In this document: positions 12,364 through 23,305 of the stretch, in pieces | How positions within the stretch are numbered: the first letter of the stretch is position 1 | Layout: every line of letters begins with the position of its first letter | Source: Apteryx mantelli | Lineage: Eukaryota; Chordata; Aves; Apterygiformes; Apterygidae | Length of the DNA stretch: 64,000 bases | Assembly (NCBI RefSeq): GCF_036417845.1 | Contig: NC_089979.1 | Span: 120,313,415 to 120,377,414 of the forward strand | Direction of reading: 5' to 3' | Notes under the pieces: model-generated | Told to the model about the DNA's origin: nothing | What the model saw: only the letters and a program-made list of their open reading frames with translations | The model's database searches: none | Position numbers and translations under genes: made by a program

Positions 12364-15300
12364 GTGAGCACACAGCTGACCCTTGTGCCTTTGGCAGTGT
12401 GGCTCCCACAGAGCCATCACATCTCAGACTCCACAGGAGACTCACACCCTTTGCTGCAGCTTTGCCCGTGTTTCATGTGTTTCTAGTACGATTCCCTGGC
12501 CCTTGACATCCTCTGTTAATCCACGTACTAGACTCAGCAAGTTGGCTGGGTTTGTGATCTGGTGGCTGCCCACGTGTGGTAGTGGAAGTAGCAGAGTGAG
12601 AAGCCATGATTTTGCAGTACAGAGCTTGTACTTGAAGTTGTAGCCACTTGTGATGGCTCCTTCAAAATGGGTCTTTGTAGAAATGCCATGGAGGTAAGAG
12701 CAAGATGAATGGCTAGAGAAGATTGAGTGAATTTCCCTTTCCAGTTAGCTTTTTTTGCTTGGGCACCTTCATGGATGTCTTTCCATTGCCCTCAGTGGGT
12801 TTTGTGTGAATGTACCTGAGCATGGAGCATGGAGCAACCCCTCAGTCCTCTCTGTGGCTGGTGGAGAAACTCATGACTACCCTGATACTACAAAAATTGC
12901 AAAAAGCTGTATAGCCCCTACAGAGCTTTCACAGACTAAGACTTTGCTGAGACTTGAACAGTTTTATTTGCCCATTTACTGGGGAGGTCTAGTGATTTCT
13001 ATCAGAGAGAAGTCAATTGTCTTCTTTTTCTTGCCAGTATATTCTGCACAGCCTGAAAATGGAAACATCTGGTTAAATGCATCTAAAATATTTCATTTTT
13101 CCAGTTTGTATTTCCACTATTTGGACAGGATTTGAAACATTGGACAGATTATGTGTTGTGCCTGAGGTGTACACTGCATATATGACAGTCAATTCCTTAC
13201 TATTAGATCTTAGCAATAGCAACCAAAAGGTGATCTAGGCCAAACTAGAAGAGAGCTGAGACAATACCCTAATCTCAGACAAGTTTCAGTAGACCTATAA
13301 CAGTGTAACCAAAGGTAGAATTTGGCTTTTCAAGCCTATAGATACAAGTGTCATGATATGAATATGTGATAAACACAAGTAAATTCATGGCTTGTAGATT
13401 CACATGGTCAAATAAACATGCAAGCCGTACTAGTAAATGCCTTATTTGCATATGCGTTTATGTTATTTACTTAGATAATTAATTGTACTTAAATTTAGGA
13501 CTTGAAAGTTACAGGAACTAATACTTCTTCTGAACACTGAATATTTGGTATCTTTATAGAGTATCCTCTGGGGCCTGCCTCATCTATAGCTTCATATACT
13601 GACAAAACAATAGGAAATACAGTTTGTGTAAGGAGAACAGAAAAAGACCAAACAAATAACTCCCCACAATGCGCTGTTTATGTTCTACTAACCTTGTGAA
13701 ATTTTAAGCCAATTCTTTCTTGTCCTTGCAGTATTCTGGTTTCCAGCAGTCAGCTGACAGGTGTTTCATTTGTGGTCACTTGATAATGGACATGGTAAGT
13801 GATAGTTGCATTAGGAAAAAAAAATCCCCTAGCTTTTTAGAAGAATGCATCAAAAGCAAAATATATTCATATCCAGTACTATCTGTTTTCATGTTAGTCT
13901 GCTTAGTGCGAGATTGGTGGGAGAAAGAAAATCTGCTAAGCCGTTTGTTCATCCTTGCAAGGAAGTGAAGCTGGCACCCAGCTGTGTGGTACAGAGCCCT
14001 TGCTCTTCCTGTTTTCGGTGCAAGCTGAAAAGCAGAGCCTTCAGCTCCTTCATCCCCCTTGGGGATTCCCTGGACAGTGCATTCATAATCCTGTGTGTAC
14101 TTCCTGCTCAAAAGTGCAGTGGTTCTGCGGTACTTCCTTGCTTGTGGGACAACAGTACTCCCTTGCTGAGCCTGTCTTCCCTCTAGTCAAGCTGTGGGTT
14201 CCCATGTAGCTTATGAATGAAGCTACTGCCTTGTTGCTGCTTTTTGTGTGTGCTGGAAGGCACTGGACTGATATTCTGGGGAATGGGTTTGACCCAGCGT
14301 ATGTGATTTGAGGCTCAGATCTGTCCAGGTCCTTGAAAACTGCTCAAAAGATCTGTGGACATCCTGCCAAAGCAGGCAATTCTCATTAACCTACAACAGG
14401 TATGTGCTCAGGGTTTGCACTGAGTGGGTCACATCTCAAAGCATCATCTGGTCCTTTTTCCAGCATCAGGCGGTATTCAGGTGTGGGTCATTCAGAGGGA
14501 GACAAATTCATAATCATGTAGTTGATGGTGTAAAACTATGGCTGAGGCAAAGAAGTGATGAATTTCTAGGTGATCAGTTCACCACACTCCATCCAAGGGT
14601 TTCTAATGCTTACCGTTAATTATCTTAGCTTGCCTGGTTACGCTAGAAAGCATTAAAATTGGAAAAGTTATTTCATATTCAGAAGTCTGATCACAAGGCT
14701 AACAGGCCATGTAATTCTACCCGTTACTTGCTGCTCCAAAGCTAACAGTGAATTACAGTTGTTGAGTTCAATACAATTACCATAGTCTGTGTTAATTAGA
14801 AAGCCAGGCTACTGAGCACAAAGCTCCTAGAAGTCTAAGAAGTTATGAAAACTAGCTAAAATATTTGTTTCAGCCTCTCATGGAGAATGTAAAGATTTAT
14901 TTCCTTTTGTTGGTGTGGTATGTCTTGCTTTCTGATTATGCTAAGTAATCTTAGTGTGAGACAACAAGCAAGGACAACTGCAGGAGGCCTTGACTTCTCC
15001 TGGGAAAAGCTCTAGCTAGGAGTGGCTGCTGCTAACGAGCTCTCGAGCTCTCTTGGTTGCCCCTGACCAGAGAGAGTTGGGGCCTTTGATCCCGGTGGCC
15101 CTTGATTAGGGCGGGTCAAGCACCCTGGGAGTCAGTGCTAGGGAGAGGCCTATATAAGAGCTAGGCCTAGAGTGGAGCGAGCAGAGGCAGCAGTTTGTGC
15201 AGAAGGGCGCGCGAAGGGACCTTTGTTTCTGTTCCCTGTGGTGTACGCTTCCTCAAGTATGGTTGTGACACGCCGCAGAGCGCGTTCCCCAGTGGCTGTT

Positions 15301-18300
15301 GGAGTTGCTGTGTCAGAGGCTGCGACCCAGACCGACCCTCTGACAGTAGATGCAGCTCTGCAGGTCTCAGGCTGCAGGGAGTGCTTGGGACCTCTCCGGG
15401 AGGCCTGGGCTGGCAGTCAGCTCTCCTGCAGGAGGTGTGCTGCTGTTGGCGAGTTGTGTCGTCAGGTAAGGGAGTTACGGGAGGAGGTCAGTAGGCTGCG
15501 CAGCATCCGAGAAGCAGAGCAAGAGATAGACAGGGTATTCTTGGAGACTGTGCAGCTTCGGGAGTCCCAACCCCCCACAGCAGTGGAGTTGCCAGAGGGC
15601 TCTGTGCCGTGTGAAACGGTACATCATGACACCGTAGAAGAAGGCTGGAAACTGGTCACTGCTCGTGGGAGGAGAAAGGCTCCTACTCCTCCTGAAGACT
15701 TGCAGCTGAAGAACAGGTTTAGTGCCCTCCAGGATGAGGAGGAGATGGGCATGGCTGCAGGGGAAGTTAACTGGGACAACAGACCCTGTGCCTTGCTGGA
15801 ACGCCCGGGAGAAGCAGCGGGTGATTGTCGTGGGGGACTCTCTGCTGCAAGGGATGGAGGCATCTATCTGCTGACCTGACCTCATGTCTAGAGAGGTTTG
15901 TGGCCTGCCAGGGGCTTGCGTGCGAGACGTCATGGAAAGACTGCCAAGGCTTGTCCATGCTTCGGACTATTACCCACTGCTGCTCTTCCATGTGGGTGCT
16001 AATGACACCAAGGGCAAACTGGAGACCATCAAGCAGGATTTCAGAGCTCTGGGGATGGTGGTCAAGGGTCTGGGAGCCCAGGTCATCTTCTCCTCAATCC
16101 TGCCAGTGAGGGGGATGGATGAGAGGAGGAGGAGACAGACTTTCCAAGTTAACGACTGGCTGCGCCGCTGGTGTTGGCAACAGGGTTTTGGTTTCTACGA
16201 CCATGGGACCCTGTTTGAAGATCGACAACTGCTGGGGAGAGATGGGATCCGCCTCACTAAGCTGGGCACACGTGTCTTTGCCAACAGGTTGGCCAACCTG
16301 GTAAGGAGGGCTTTAAACTAGGAAAGACGAGGAAAGGGGAGAGTTATAGTGCCAGGGTAGTTGGCAAAAGAGAGCTCAAGTCAGGACACCTCCAGCAGGT
16401 GAATGCAGCCAGGGAAGTGCACATGGGATGTGGCTATGGAGGATCCTCTTATATCCCTCCTGGGAGACCTGCATGCTCGATCACCTCTCTGAAATGCCTG
16501 TACACCAATGCACGCAGCATGGGGAACAAACAAGAAGAGCTAGAGATCTGTGTGCGGTCGCAGGGCCATGATCTCATTGCCATTACAGAGACATGGTGGG
16601 ATAGCTCGCGTGACTGGAGTGCCGTCATGGATGGCTACGTGCTTTTTAGGAAAGACAGGCCAGGCAAGCGAGGTGGCGGAGTTGCTCTTTATGTGAGAGA
16701 GCAACTGGAATGTATTGAGCTGTGCCTAGGGGTGGATGAAGAGCGAGTCGAGAGCTTATGGGTAAGGATTAAAGGGCAGGCTAGCATGGGTGACACTGTT
16801 GTGGGTGTTTACTACAGGCCACCTGATCAGGAAGAGGAAGTGGATGAGGCCTTCTACAGACAGCTGGAAGTAGCCTCACGATCCCAGGCCCTGGTTCTCA
16901 TGGGGGACTTCAACCACCCTGATATCTGCTGGAAAGACAACACAGCTAGGCACAAACAGTCCTGGAGGTTCCTGCAGAGCATTGGTGACAACTTCTTGAC
17001 ACAGGTGGTGGAGGAGCCAACAAGGAGAGGTGTGCTGCTGGACCTCGTACTAACAAACAAAGAAGGACTGGTTGAAGATGTGAAGGTCGGGGGCAGCCTT
17101 GGCTGCAGTGACCATGAGATGGTGGAGTTCAGGATCCTGCGAGGAGGCAGCAGGGCACCAAGTAGGATCGCAATCCTGGACTTCAGGAGAGCAAACTTTG
17201 GCCTCTTCTGGGACCTACTTGGAGGAATCCCATGGGTGAAGGCCCTAGAAGGAAGGGGTGTTCAAGAGAGCTGGTTAATATTCAAACATCACCTCCTCCA
17301 GGCTCAAGAGTGGTGCATCTCTATGAGTAGGAAGTCAAGCAAAGGAGGTAGGAGACCTGCATGGATGAGCAAGGAGCTCCTGGCAAAACTCAACCAGAAG
17401 AAGGAAGTCTACAGAAAGTGGAAAGGGGGACAGGCCACTCGGGAGGAATATAGGAACGTTGTCAGAGTATGCAGGCATGCGCTGAGGAAGGCTAAGGCCT
17501 GTTTGGAATTAAATCTGGCAAGAGATGTCAAGGACAACAAGAAGGGCTTCTTCAAATACATCAGTAGCAAGAGGAAGACTAGGGAAAATGTGGGCCCTTT
17601 GCTGAACAGGGGGGTTCCCTGGTGATGAAGGATGCAGAGAAGGCAGAGTTACTGAATGCCTTCTTTGCTTCAGTCTTTACTGGTCAGGCCAGCCCTCAGG
17701 AATCCCAGACCCTGGAGACAAGGGAGAGAGTCTGGAGAAAGGAAGACTTTCCCTTGGTCAAGGAGGATCGGGTTAGAGATCACTTAAGCAAACTTGACAC
17801 ACACAAATCCATGGGCCCTGATGGGATGCACCCACGAGTGCTGAGGGAGCTGGCGGACGTCATTGCTAGGCCACTCTCCATCATCTTTGAAAGGTCACAG
17901 AGAACAGGAGAGGTGCCTGAGGACTGGAAGAAAGCCAGTGTCACCCCAGTCTTCAAAAAGGGCAAGAAGGAGGACCCAGGGAACTGCAGGCCAGTCAGCC
18001 TCACCTGCATCCCTGGAAAGGTGATGGAGCAGCTCATCGTGGAGGCCATCTCCAAGCATGTGGAGGACAAGAAAGTGATCAGGAGTAGTCAGCATGACTT
18101 CACCAAGGGGAAATCATGCTTAACCAATCTGATAGCCTTCTCTGATGGAATGACTGGCTGGGCAGATGAGGGGAGAGCAGTGGATGTTGTCTACTTTGAC
18201 TTCAGCAAGGCTTTTGACACTGTCTCCCATAACATCCTCGTAGGTAAGCTCAGGAAGTGTGGGCTAGATGAGTGGACAGTGAGGTGGACTGAGAACTGGC

Positions 18301-21300
18301 TGAATGGCAGAACTCAGAGGGTTGTGATCAGTGGTGCAGAGTCTAGTTGGAGGCCTGTAGCTAGCGGTGTCCCCCAGGGGTCAGTACTGGGTCCAGTCTT
18401 GTTCAACTTCTTCATCAGTGACCTGGATGAAGGGACAGAGTGCACCCTCAGCAAGTTTGCTGATGATACAAAACTGGGAGGAGTGGCTGATACCCCAGAG
18501 GGCTGTGCTGCCATTCAGAGAGACCTGGACAGGCTGGAGAGGTGGGCAGAGAGGAACCTCATGAAGTTCAACAAAGGCAAGTGCAGGGTCCTGCACCTAG
18601 GGAGGAATAACCCCCTGCACCAGGACAGGTTGGAGGCTGACCTGCTGGAAAGCAGCTCTGCCGAGAAGGACCTGGGAGTGCTGGTGGACACCAAGTTAAG
18701 CATGAGGCAGCAATGTGCCCTTGTGGCCAAGAAGGCCAATGGTATCCTGGGGTGCATCAGGAAGAGTGTTGCCAGCAGGTCGAGGGAAGTGATTCTCCCC
18801 CTCTACTCAGCCCTGGTGAGGCCACATCTGGAGTACTGCGTCCAGTTCTGGGCTCCCCAGTACAAGAGGGATGTGGCACTACTGGAGCAAGTCCAGTGAA
18901 GGGCTACAAAGATGATTAGGGGACTGGAGCATCTCTCTTATGAGGAAAGGCTGAGAGAGCTGGGCCTGTTTAGCTTGGAGAAGAGAAGGCTGAGAGGGGA
19001 TCTTACCAATGTGTACAAGTATCTGAAGGGAGGGTGTCAAGAGGATGGAGCCAGACTCTTTTCAGTGGTGCCCAGCGACAGGACGCGAGGCAACGGGCAC
19101 AAACTGAAACACAGACACTTCCATCTGAACATGAGGAAAAACTTCTTCACTGTGAGGGTGACAGAGCACTGGAACAGGTTGCCCAGAGAGGTTGTGGAGT
19201 CTCCTTCTCTGGAGATATTCAAACCCCGCCTGGACGCGATCCTGTGCAACGTGCTCTAGGTGACCCTGCTTGCGCAGGGGGGTTGGGCTAGATGATCTCC
19301 AGAGGTCCCTTCCAACCTCAACCATTCTGTGATTCTGTGATTCTGAATCTCCACCTGTTGGCTTCAGAAATTATTTTCCCCCTTAAATTCTGTCACTTCT
19401 ATCCTTTGTAATGCTAAATACCTTGTCTGAGACTCTGTAAATTGTTTTCTTACCATGCTAAAAATTCTGTCTTTGGAACCAGGTGTTACATATTGATTCC
19501 AGCTGCCCTTTGTGTCCCTGTTAACTCATTCTGTCGATGAGGTGCCTGAGAAAACGCACAGCACTGCTGACGACTGTGCAGCACTGTCTGATGTAATACT
19601 CTGAGTATATTATTTTCACCTTTAATGCCCATTCATGCATTCTTTTCCTGTCTCTTGGTTTATTGCAGATCCTGCAGGCTCTAGGGAAATCATATCATCC
19701 AGGCTGCTTCCGATGTGTGGTCTGCAACGAGTGTCTGGATGGCGTGCCATTCACTGTAGATGCTGAAAACAAAATCTACTGTGTCAGGGATTACCACAAG
19801 TAAGGACAAAACAACCAGCAGAGTGAATCCAATCAACAAGCCTCTAGTTTAATGTTTCAGATAATTACGATGTATGGATTAGTAAAATAGAGACAGGACT
19901 AGAAGCCGGAAGCCTGAGGATGGCACTAGACCCTAGAAATTCCTGATGTCTCTCCTTGCCATGCCATCAGCTTCCTGTATAACTATGAGGAAGTCACTTA
20001 TCCCCAGGCTTCAGCTACCCCTTCTGCAAAGTGGCGATAGTGTTCACTGGTCTCACAGGGAAACTGAGATAGTCAAATAGTGCTCATAAAGCGTTCAGTG
20101 AGGTAAGAAATTAGTCCACTCTGAAGTAAAGACTGTGAATCCCTTCTGAAATCAATGCGAGTTGTTTTTGAGAAGTTGCAGGACTGAGTTTGACTTCTAA
20201 AGAGCCAAGAAGGTTATTATAAATCATTGCTGAGTACAAAGCAAAATTTTTATCCAGCTCTAAATTAAACAACTGATAAATCCACTTGAAAATCACTTGT
20301 CCTTTACACAGAAAAATAAAAGGACCGTGCTCTTAGCTGGTAGTTATGATATTAGAGCTGCATACATTTTGAGTGTCTATTTGGCTTGCTGTGCTCCTTG
20401 CCTCATTTTCTGAGCAGGCAGAACATTGAAATGTTGCTCAAGCACTCCCTGGAATTGTTCTGTATTGTGCTAAAATTTTAATTCCATTTGTGTGTCAACG
20501 TTGTTCTGAAAGGATACACGTTTCCTTGTAATTTCATTTAATATTTATCAATTATACTGTCTTATTTTTATGATATTAAAAAGACCTTAAGGAGCCTTAC
20601 AGTGCCTTAGTGTTTTCTCTCAGCATGATCCTGCCTCAGTGCAGGGGAACCAGTTAATCAGTTCTTTTAATGTGTTTATTGGAGGGACAGTCCTGCTCAG
20701 TTTCTCCCCATTCTGTCTTCTAGATCATCAAGTCATTTTTGCTTAGTAACAGCCAAGAATTTTACAGTGATTTTCTTTTTCTGAGACTACTTCAATGTAA
20801 AATCTATTTTTGCCTGACTAACAATCTGTGTTAAGCGTTAGTTACGTGGGAAAAAACAGATCTTTTATAGGTTTATAGTGACAGAGCGAGCTGTTTGCAA
20901 GACTGGTGCAGGAGCCATTCGGAAAGGTTTGGGTTTATTGACCAGTAGTCAATTCTGTGTCAGTCACAGGAATATGTAAAAAGCAATTAGTCATGGATCA
21001 AATATAATATACATTTGTAAATAGAATGCTATTGCACTGATGAATTAGAAATCATCAAGGCAGCCCTGGAATCTTTTTTTTCCGGTCTGATTTCCTTAGG
21101 AAACACAAGGCCTGCAGAGTCATCTTTTGTGTGCCTCTATCTGTCCCTGTGTGTATGCCCCTGTTCCTTTATTTCTCCCCCACACTAACAACCCAGAGGA
21201 CTAATTGGAGATGAATATGGTGATGTTCGATCAATCCTAAAATAAAATTGTGTTTTGGGGATGAAAAGCTTTCCTGTAGATAAGTTATTTACAGATGCAA

Positions 21301-23305
21301 CTTTTCATCTTATCACCAAGAACATGTGAGCTTTTTCTTTAATGTTGATCTGTAACTTGCCTTCTATTTCTCATTGCTTTTCTAGAGTTTTAGCTCCAAA
21401 ATGTGCAGCATGTGGACTTCCCATTCTGCCCTCTGAGGTGAGAGCCTTTTATTTCTTACTCCCTGTGGGCGGGGAGAGTTGTGTCTAAGGTCTCGTTCTC
21501 CTTCACACTTGACCCTGTGTCAAGATGTAGGTCCTTGTGGTTGAAGAGAGATGACGACTTCCTCCAGACTGCAACCATTTGGCCTAGGGTTGTACACTGT
21601 GCTGGAGGCATGACCCTTCCTTTGCTCAGTAATGCAGCTTATTCCCCCTGAGCCAGGCTACTTTTCTTCATCTTCTGCAAGATTATGCTGCTTTTAGTGT
21701 TACGTTGGAATACCTTTCCTTCATGGCAATAAAAGCTGGTGGTGCTCGTGAGTGACCTTTTGTGACCCCTCTGTAACCGACTCATTTTAATACTTGGAGG
21801 AGATGCATCTTTGGCAAAACCAATTTAAAATGCTGAGCAACTTGATGTATTGAAATTACCAAATCATTAATGAGTAATCTGGGATAGATGTGACATTTCT
21901 GATGTTAAACTGTAGAGGGTATCTGCAGTCAGTCGATGATGAAGCTTTACTGTAAAAATAACTGCAGGTGGCAGGATTTATTTGTGGTTTCCAGCCAGCA
22001 GCCCAAATGCATTTGTTCAACATTCACATTATTGCAGGAAGCAATCTACAGAGTCTGATCCTTCTGTAATCCTCTGGCTTTGTAATTTCTCTTCTGCTTG
22101 AATGCTCACAGGGGTCTGATGAGACCATTCGGGTTGTGTCTATGGACAAGGATTACCACGTGGAATGTTACCACTGCGAGGTAGGTCAGCCGCTTTCTAA
22201 GGGAATGGGCACTTAATAACCATAACTAGTGTAATTTTAGAAATGAAAGTAAATCCCCTTTTGCCCAATGACAGTAGCTGAGCAATTCAGAGCTTGCATT
22301 GTGAGATCCTTACCGCCTGTTATCAGTGCTTGAGAAATTTCCAGTTTGAGGACAAAAGTTTTTCCAGAGTGTGTCTAAACTGTGATTTCATTTGCTGTCC
22401 ATAACGTTATGGGCAAAGAATTAATTACTGCTTTTAAAACTTGGCAATTTATTTGTTAATGAAGGAAATGTAGTGAATTGGTAGGATTCTATTGCTGCTT
22501 TTTAGAAACCTTGAGCTCCAGATCACATTAATGTATCTGATTTCCAAGTCAGATTGTTCAAAAATGCTAAGGTAATGACTGATCCTATCCGGTGTAAGTT
22601 TCCTCACGCTCATGGAAATTTATGTGTGGGCAGGAGGAGGGGGGGTTGTGTCTGCTGAGAAAATCCCAAGAAATGCCAGCTTTTAAACCTTCAGTTGGTC
22701 TCTACGCAGGGTTTTCCAGAGAGCCTTCATATTTCTGCCCTGTGAGTTAAAATAAATAGATGTCTTCCATCACTGCGCTCACAGTGCAGTGGAAGGAGGC
22801 CCTGACTCAGCAGGCCAGTTTCACATCAGTACAGCTGCAATTAATTTAATGTGAAGTGATGAATTCTACCTGAAAGTAAAAGAAAACATGAACACGTTTA
22901 AAATACACAGGGATGCAACTCACTGTGAGATAAAACTTACTAATTAAAACTACTTAAAACAAATTCATACAAGGCAGCCCTTCAAAATGCCTATGGCAGA
23001 TGCTTTCCTTCTCAGGACAAGTACAAGTACTCAGGACTTACTAGGAAAGAGCTGTTGGCTAGGTGTCTTCTCTCCTTGTCACAGAATCATCCTCCTGGGA
23101 ACCAGACCTCAGCTGACACTGAAAGGTAAAGCCATATTCTAATAATTTGCATGGCTTCTCTTTGCAGGACTGTGGGATGGAACTCAATGACGAAGACGGG
23201 CATCGCTGCTACCCGCTAGATGAACATTTGCTATGTCACTCCTGTCATCTGAAACACATAGAGAACGGCACAACCCCAGCAGCTGTGTACCAGCATCACT
23301 ACTAG
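12296..23305 (+). CDS. LIMD1: LIMD1, LIM domain-containing protein 1 (Ajuba/Zyxin family), 3' part, 6 exons
   Basis: LIMD1 is an Ajuba-family scaffold. Family knowledge places it at focal adhesions, in P-bodies (miRNA silencing) and in the nucleus, with links to Hippo (LATS), VHL/HIF and RB1. The window holds only the C-terminal three-LIM region: exons 12296-12363, 13732-13794, 19669-19799, 21386-21437, 22112-22180 and 23168-23305. Joined, they give 521 nt in one open frame to TAG at 23303-23305. The order is: second half of LIM1 ([20 protein letters not shown]), LIM2 (CFICGHL ... [10 protein letters not shown] ... YCVRDYH) and LIM3 (KCAACGLP ... [10 protein letters not shown] ... CHSCH). All visible Cys/His zinc ligands are intact. 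All introns are GT-AG. The long N-terminal region, with the family's nuclear-export and LATS-binding segments, is outside the window. The call over AJUBA and WTIP rests on motifs such as [20 protein letters not shown]. Confidence 0.93.
12364..13731 (+). other. LIMD1: LIMD1 intron between LIM1 exons
   Basis: This is a 1.37 kb GT-AG intron (donor gtgagc, acceptor tgtccttgcag). It is AT-rich in its second half. I see no repeats or other genes in it. Confidence 0.88.
13732..13794 (+). CDS. LIMD1: LIMD1 coding exon: LIM1/LIM2 linker and first LIM2 zinc pair
   Basis: This 63-nt, 21-codon exon is in phase 0 at both ends and reads [21 protein letters not shown]. It contains the first C-x2-C of LIM2. 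Because it is symmetric, skipping it would keep the frame but destroy LIM2. The donor is gtaagt. Confidence 0.94.
15140..15180 (+). promoter_or_regulatory. Candidate TATA-like element in the CR1 5' leader
   Basis: The sequence tatataagag (15151-15160) lies about 100 bp upstream of the first ORF1 ATG (15259), inside the GC-rich CR1 leader. It could position a start site near 15180. Whether the leader upstream of it belongs to CR1 or to host DNA is unclear. Confidence 0.35.
15259..16321 (+). pseudogene. CR1 ORF1 (zinc-binding/coiled-coil plus GDSL esterase-like domain), broken
   Basis: ORF1 of CR1 elements encodes a nucleic-acid-binding protein with an esterase-type C-terminal domain. The first in-frame ATG is at 15259 ([10 protein letters not shown]), and the frame is open upstream to about 15172. 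The N-terminal half has a Cys cluster (CRECLGP ... [11 protein letters not shown]) followed by a Leu/Glu/Arg-rich coiled-coil segment. The C-terminal half has GDSL motifs: VVGDSLLQG near 15826, then VGANDTK near 15995. A single-base frameshift lies near 15800-15820, between the two halves. An in-frame TGA at 15872-15874 follows the GDS block. The remainder is open from 15884 to the TAG at 16319-16321. Confidence 0.85.
16423..19259 (+). pseudogene. CR1 ORF2 (endonuclease-reverse transcriptase), one frameshift and one stop
   Basis: ORF2 supplies the target-nicking endonuclease and reverse transcriptase of the element. The first ATG in frame is at 16423. Endonuclease landmarks: [25 protein letters not shown] (near 16905) and SDHEMVEF. 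Reverse transcriptase landmarks: [11 protein letters not shown] (near 18200), [13 protein letters not shown] (near 18367) and the FADDTK catalytic box (near 18455). The frame breaks in a six-G run at 17609-17614; the endonuclease frame ends at 17623-17625 and the RT frame is open from there. A TGA at 18897-18899 interrupts a frame that otherwise runs to TAG at 19257-19259. Both enzymatic core motif sets are intact at residue level. Confidence 0.9.
19260..19344 (+). repeat. CR1 3' UTR and terminal octamer repeat
   Basis: The short 3' UTR contains the strongly conserved CR1 segment 'gatgatctccagaggtccc', followed by attctgtgattctgtgattc. This octamer tail is the recognition end for CR1 reverse transcription and fixes the 3' boundary of the insertion. 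Confidence 0.93.
19669..19799 (+). CDS. LIMD1: LIMD1 coding exon: core of LIM2
   Basis: The exon is 131 nt and starts [19 protein letters not shown]. It continues through NECLDGVPF to YCVRDYH. It holds the H-x2-C, C-x2-C and closing C/D ligands of LIM2. It ends after AA of a lysine codon (donor gtaagg at 19800), completed by A in the next exon. Confidence 0.95.
19800..21385 (+). other. LIMD1: LIMD1 intron
   Basis: This 1.59 kb GT-AG intron is AT-rich. I recognise no repeats or genes. The acceptor is cttttctag. Confidence 0.88.
21386..21437 (+). CDS. LIMD1: LIMD1 coding exon: start of LIM3
   Basis: The 52-nt exon reads (K)[17 protein letters not shown] and gives the first C-x2-C of LIM3. The donor is gtgaga. 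Confidence 0.94.
21438..22111 (+). other. LIMD1: LIMD1 intron
   Basis: This is a 674-bp GT-AG intron. Nothing recognisable is inside it. Confidence 0.88.
22112..22180 (+). CDS. LIMD1: LIMD1 coding exon: middle of LIM3
   Basis: The exon has 69 nt, 23 codons, and is phase 0 at both ends. It encodes [23 protein letters not shown], providing the H-x2-C and the first Cys of the second zinc module. The donor is gtaggt. Confidence 0.94.
22181..23167 (+). other. LIMD1: LIMD1 last intron
   Basis: This is a 987-bp GT-AG intron (acceptor ctctttgcag). It holds a short G-run near 22640 and nothing else recognisable. Confidence 0.88.
23168..23305 (+). CDS. LIMD1: LIMD1 terminal coding exon: end of LIM3 and C terminus
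   Basis: The exon has 138 nt including the TAG at 23303-23305. It starts [20 protein letters not shown] and has the closing CHSCH ligands. The C terminus is basic/polar and ends YQHHY. The reading frame matches all five preceding exons. Confidence 0.95.
   Translation, partial: DCGMELNDEDGHRCYPLDEHLLCHSCHLKHIENGTTPAAVYQHHY

Larger units (their letters stand above)
14990..19344 (+). mobile_element. CR1 LINE, near full length, sense to LIMD1
   Basis: CR1 elements are non-LTR retrotransposons. Most genomic copies are 5'-truncated stubs, but this one keeps a GC-rich 5' leader, ORF1 with an esterase-like domain, ORF2 with endonuclease and reverse transcriptase, a 3' UTR, and the diagnostic CR1 3' end. 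That end is an octamer repeat of the ATTCTGTG type at about 19325-19344, with no poly(A) tail. The 5' boundary is uncertain by tens of bases; composition changes near 14980-15000. No target-site duplication was seen, which is usual for CR1. Damage consists of two frameshifts and two premature TGA codons, so this copy is probably immobile. It may be fairly young given how open the frames remain. Confidence 0.93.
13795..19668 (+). other. LIMD1: LIMD1 intron carrying a long CR1 LINE
   Basis: This 5.87 kb GT-AG intron (acceptor tattgcag) splits the first zinc-binding unit of LIM2 (C-x2-C exon upstream, H-x2-C exon downstream). About 4.3 kb of it is a CR1 element in the same orientation as LIMD1. 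The flanks (13795 to about 14985, and 19345-19668) show nothing else recognisable. Confidence 0.9.

Noticed and set aside
12364-12486. Open read-through from the first LIMD1 exon into its intron
   Set aside because: The donor gtgagc is good and the next exon continues the LIM sequence exactly; the extension has no domain features.
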